Source: Bacteroidales bacterium (lineage in GTDB: Bacteria; Bacteroidota; Bacteroidia; Bacteroidales; VadinHA17). Taken from it: a stretch of DNA of 15,549 bases. The DNA is taken from NCBI GenBank assembly GCA_025455505.1, contig JALOMK010000011.1:1-15549 (forward strand), written 5' to 3'. Shown piece after piece: positions 13,346-15,549 of the stretch. The translations under genes and the position numbers were made by a program. Below the pieces are notes generated by a model. That model searched no databases. It was not told the DNA's origin and saw only the letters and a program-made list of their open reading frames with translations. Within the stretch, counting starts at the first letter, position 1. Every line of letters begins with the position of its first letter.

Positions 13346-13897
13346 ATGGTATCCGGACCTGAAATACTGGAACTGATAAGGAAGCGGCAGAGCGACAGAA
13401 AGTACGACAGCAGGCCGGTAGAAAAGGAGAAACTCGACAGGATCATTGAAGCCGGGAGACTCGCGCCTTCGGCTTGCAATGCACAGCCCTGGAAATTCAT
13501 AGTGGCCGACGATGCGGCTATCTGCGCTGAACTTGCAGATGCCGCCTCGGCACGCCTGCTCGGGATGAATACTTTCGTGAGCCAGGCGCCGGTCCTCATT
13601 GTGATAGTGCGGGAACAGCCAAATTTCACTTCGAAAATCGGAGGACAGATAAAACAGAAGGATTACTCGCTCATAGATATCGGCATAGCGGCTGAAAATA
13701 TCTGCCTGCAGGCTGAGGCCGAAGGACTGGGATCGTGCATGCTGGGATGGTTCGACGAGCCCCGTGCGAAGAAGATTCTCGGCATTCCCAAAACGAAAAG
13801 GGTTGAACTCATAATAACAATCGGCTACCCGCTTGGAGAAAAGAGGGAAAAAAGAAGGAAGGCTGAGGAACTCACAGTATCATACAACAAATACTGA
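13346..13897 (+). CDS. Nitroreductase-family flavoprotein
   Basis: A 183-residue member of the FMN-dependent nitroreductase superfamily. Seen: the FMN-phosphate-binding start RKRQSDRKY (12-20, of the RxSxRxF type), APSACNAQPWKFIV (40-53), the mid-region DIGIAAENICLQAEAEGLGS, and the ending VELIITIGYPLGEK. These proteins are homodimers that pass electrons from NAD(P)H to nitro compounds, quinones or other acceptors; the physiological substrate cannot be told from sequence. The length is in the short range for the family. Its ATG is 5 bases after the rubrerythrin stop, so a shared role in oxidative or redox stress is plausible: for example, feeding electrons or removing reactive quinones. It is not a ferredoxin-fused form, as no CxxCxxC iron-sulphur motif is present. 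Confidence 0.9.
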   Translation: MVSGPEILELIRKRQSDRKYDSRPVEKEKLDRIIEAGRLAPSACNAQPWKFIVADDAAICAELADAASARLLGMNTFVSQAPVLIVIVREQPNFTSKIGGQIKQKDYSLIDIGIAAENICLQAEAEGLGSCMLGWFDEPRAKKILGIPKTKRVELIITIGYPLGEKREKRRKAEELTVSYNKY

Positions 13898-13912
13898 CAA
13901 TCCCATCTGCCC

Positions 13913-14034
13913 TGGCTGATCCGCCTTCAGGATTACTGCAAAAAGGACTGATCTTTTCAACCCGCCCCAGGTTTGGCTGAGTTGCCTTCAGGATTACTTT
14001 AAAAAGGCATGATCATGTCAGCCCGCTGCCGGTT
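13913..14034. repeat. Two tandem 61-nt repeats with nested inverted repeats
   Basis: Copy 1 is 13913-13973 and copy 2 is 13974-14034, directly adjoining, equal in length and with 48 of 61 positions identical without gaps. In copy 2, GGCTGA (13975-13980) pairs with TCAGCC (14018-14023), enclosing GCCTT (13984-13988) with AAGGC (14004-14008); a perfect palindrome CATGATCATG lies at 14008-14017. Copy 1 keeps the pattern with mismatches. The unit length is not a multiple of three and the array lies between converging genes, so it is not coding. No T run suggests a terminator. The type of element is unknown to me. Confidence 0.75.
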
Positions 14035-14064
14035 TAACTGGACCGACCTGATAAAAACCACTGT

Positions 14065-14092
14065 ATTATTGAAGCTTTATTATTGAAGCTTT
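14065..14092. repeat. Perfect 14-bp tandem duplication at the aminotransferase stop codon
   Basis: ATTATTGAAGCTTT occurs twice in a row (14065-14078 and 14079-14092). The second copy contains the last codons and the stop (14080-14082) of the minus-strand aminotransferase gene; the first copy lies just beyond the stop. It looks like recent slippage or a small duplication. Confidence 0.9.
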
Positions 14093-15273
14093 TCCAGGGC
14101 AGACTTTATTCTTTTAACAGCCTCAACCAGGAGTTCATCGGAAGTTGCATATGAGATCCTGATGCATTCGGGGGCACCGAAGGCATCTCCTCCGACAACG
14201 GCCACCATGGCCTTGTCGAGAAGGTAAAGTGCAAGATCGTCGCAATTGCGTATAGTTGTTGTCCCGTCGCTTTTCCCGAAGAAGTATGAAATGTCGGGCA
14301 TCACATAGAAAGCGCCCTGTGGTATCCTGATCCTCAGACCCTTTGTCCCGTCCAGCAGTCCGCAGATCAGGTCGCGCCTGCGCCTGAAGGCCTCCCTCAT
14401 CTTAATTATTGAGTCTGTTTTTCCGGTGATTGCCGCGAGTGCAGCCCTCTGCGAAATTGACGATACGCCCGAGGTGAACTGCCCCTGCAGCTTGTCGCAG
14501 GCTTTTGCTATCCAAAGCGGTGCACCGATGTAGCCTATCCTCCACCCCGTCATTGCATAGCCCTTCGACACCCCGTTGACTGTTATCACCCTGTCCTTCA
14601 TGCCTTCGAGCGATGCCATGCTTACATGCTCCCCATCGAAGATAATGTGTTCATATATCTCATCGGAGATAACAAAGAGGCCCTCGTGCTTCCTGACAAC
14701 ATCCGCAATGGCTGATATTTCGTCACGGTCATATACCATGCCCGTTGGATTCGATGGTGAATTGAAGATAAGAAGCCTTGTCCTTCCGCTTATTGCAGCC
14801 CCGAGCTGCTCCGCCGAAATCTTGAAATCGTTGTCTATGCCGGCATTTATTATTACAGGCTTTCCTCCGGCAAGTATCACCTGGTCGTAATAGCTCACCC
14901 AGTATGGCGCCGGAATGATAACCTCATCACCGGGATTCACTATCGACAGAATGACGTTTATAAGAGAGTGCTTTCCGCCTGCCGATACTATTATCTGGTC
15001 AGGACTGTAGTCAAGGCCGTTCTCCTCCCTGAACTTGGCAGATATAGCCTCCCTGAGATCGCTGTAACCCGGAACCGGCGGATACTTGGAATAATTGTCG
15101 TCGATTGCCTTTTTGGCAGCTTCCTTGATATAATCAGGAGTATTGAAGTCGGGCTCGCCAAGGCTCAGGCTTATCACATCGATTCCTTTGGCTTTTAATT
15201 CCCTGCTTTTCTGTGCCATCGCAAGTGTCTGCGAAACCGACAATGACTTTATACGGTCAGACAAGTATTCCAT
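14080..15273 (-). CDS. PLP-dependent aminotransferase, class I (aspartate aminotransferase Ib-like)
   Basis: A cytoplasmic fold-type I transaminase of 397 residues. Seen: SLGEPDFNTP (37-46) at the N-terminus, the GGKHSLIN turn (99-106), NSPSNPTG with Asn175, Asp204 and Tyr207 in SDEIYEH (cofactor ring contacts), the Schiff-base Lys237 in SKGYAMTGWRIGY, and Arg372 in RISYA, which binds the substrate carboxylate. The pattern is that of the Thermus-type aspartate aminotransferases (subgroup Ib), so aspartate + 2-oxoglutarate to oxaloacetate + glutamate is likely; some members also transaminate prephenate, and the specificity cannot be settled by eye. With pckA nearby the product oxaloacetate would fit the local theme. 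It is transcribed divergently from the gene at 15386 and converges on the nitroreductase gene across the repeat region. Confidence 0.92.
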   Translation of the reverse strand: MEYLSDRIKSLSVSQTLAMAQKSRELKAKGIDVISLSLGEPDFNTPDYIKEAAKKAIDDNYSKYPPVPGYSDLREAISAKFREENGLDYSPDQIIVSAGGKHSLINVILSIVNPGDEVIIPAPYWVSYYDQVILAGGKPVIINAGIDNDFKISAEQLGAAISGRTRLLIFNSPSNPTGMVYDRDEISAIADVVRKHEGLFVISDEIYEHIIFDGEHVSMASLEGMKDRVITVNGVSKGYAMTGWRIGYIGAPLWIAKACDKLQGQFTSGVSSISQRAALAAITGKTDSIIKMREAFRRRRDLICGLLDGTKGLRIRIPQGAFYVMPDISYFFGKSDGTTTIRNCDDLALYLLDKAMVAVVGGDAFGAPECIRISYATSDELLVEAVKRIKSALEKLQ

Positions 15274-15334
15274 AGTGAATGTTTTTATTTTAATCAGTAT
15301 GTAAAAGTAAAACTGAAATTGGATTAATTTGAAT

Positions 15335-15342
15335 TAATTTTG
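15335..15342 (+). promoter_or_regulatory. Predicted -7 element for the gene at 15386
   Basis: TAATTTTG is a full match to TAnnTTTG, 43 bases before the ATG. The -33 position (about 15312-15315, ACTG) matches poorly. The 112-bp gap is AT-rich and also must hold the aminotransferase promoter, for which TACTTTTA (complement of 15302-15309) is a weak candidate. Confidence 0.4.
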
Positions 15343-15385
15343 AAAATATGTCTCACGAACTGTTTCTGAGTAATACTTAAGATCA

Positions 15386-15549
15386 ATGGAATTATTATCC
15401 GACATCCTGAAAATTACTATCCCGGCGCTGATAGTCTTTATGACAGCCTGGATTCTGCTTAGGAACCTGTTGAAAAACGACCAGGACAAAAGAAGGCAGG
15501 AGCTGATCCTGCAGAACAGCCGGACTGTCACCCCTGTGAAGCTTCAGGC
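15386..15549 (+). CDS. Membrane-anchored Bacteroidota conserved protein (5' part only)
   Basis: The first 54 codons plus two bases of a gene that leaves the window. It starts MELLSDILKITIPALIVF, with a single transmembrane segment at about residues 8-26, then a charged stretch (KNDQDKRRQEL, 30-40) and NSRTVTPVKLQA. A short membrane anchor followed by charged residues and a (P)xxLQA motif resembles a conserved Bacteroidota family of unknown function that I recall as DUF7935, though that name is from memory and not certain. The cytoplasmic remainder is not visible. It is divergent from the aminotransferase gene, with a -7 box at 15335-15342. No function should be assigned. Confidence 0.7.
   Translation, partial: MELLSDILKITIPALIVFMTAWILLRNLLKNDQDKRRQELILQNSRTVTPVKLQ

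Noticed and set aside
13984..14008. Transcription terminator for the nitroreductase gene
   Set aside because: The GCCTT/AAGGC stem is short, with a 15-base loop, and no T run follows on either strand.
13913..14034. CRISPR array
   Set aside because: The two units adjoin directly with no spacers between, are only about 79% identical, and there are no cas genes.
1..15549. Defence island, secondary-metabolite cluster or other new multi-gene system
   Set aside because: Apart from the DUF6702-like gene, the surface protein and the partial gene at the right edge, all genes fall into well-known housekeeping or stress families with complete motifs; no toxin-antitoxin, nuclease, NLR/STAND, reverse transcriptase or biosynthetic core gene is visible.

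Overview
This window looks like chromosomal core sequence from a member of the Bacteroidota, probably an anaerobe or microaerophile related to Bacteroidales/Marinilabiliales. Evidence: a secreted multidomain protein that runs into a type B sorting motif of the type IX secretion system, a DUF6702-type protein, -7 promoter elements of the TAnnTTTG type, few Shine-Dalgarno sequences, and rubrerythrin. I see no rRNA, tRNA, CRISPR array, insertion sequence or prophage.

Left part, minus strand (4745 down to 1): a tightly packed run aroQ (type II 3-dehydroquinate dehydratase), pyk (pyruvate kinase), a DUF6702-like secreted protein, and a large fibronectin-III/PKD surface protein. The last gene leaves the window at the first residues of its predicted C-terminal sorting domain. 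It has no stop codon inside the window, so it is easy to overlook; it occupies all of the first 2.3 kb.

Centre, plus strand (4874 to 11118): xerD, divergent from aroQ; then ppdK (pyruvate, phosphate dikinase) with a good Bacteroidota promoter and a strong intrinsic terminator; then pckA (ATP-type PEP carboxykinase) with a -7 box and a 14-bp perfect palindrome; then plsY (acyl-phosphate:glycerol-3-phosphate acyltransferase). pyk, ppdK and pckA together cover the phosphoenolpyruvate/pyruvate/oxaloacetate node, and a class I aminotransferase (possibly aspartate aminotransferase) lies 4 kb further on.

Right part: an M48 (HtpX-like) membrane protease and LemA form a minus-strand pair whose protease gene overlaps the 3' end of plsY. 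Divergent from them is a plus-strand pair, rubrerythrin and a nitroreductase-family flavoprotein. A convergent gap (13898-14079) holds two diverged 61-nt tandem repeats with nested inverted repeats, then a perfect 14-bp tandem duplication across the stop codon of the aminotransferase gene. The window ends inside a small membrane-anchored protein gene.

I found no convincing new multi-gene system. The most unusual items are the repeat element at 13913-14034, the palindrome at the pckA promoter, the distinct codon usage of ppdK, and the surface-protein gene at the end of an aroQ-pyk operon.
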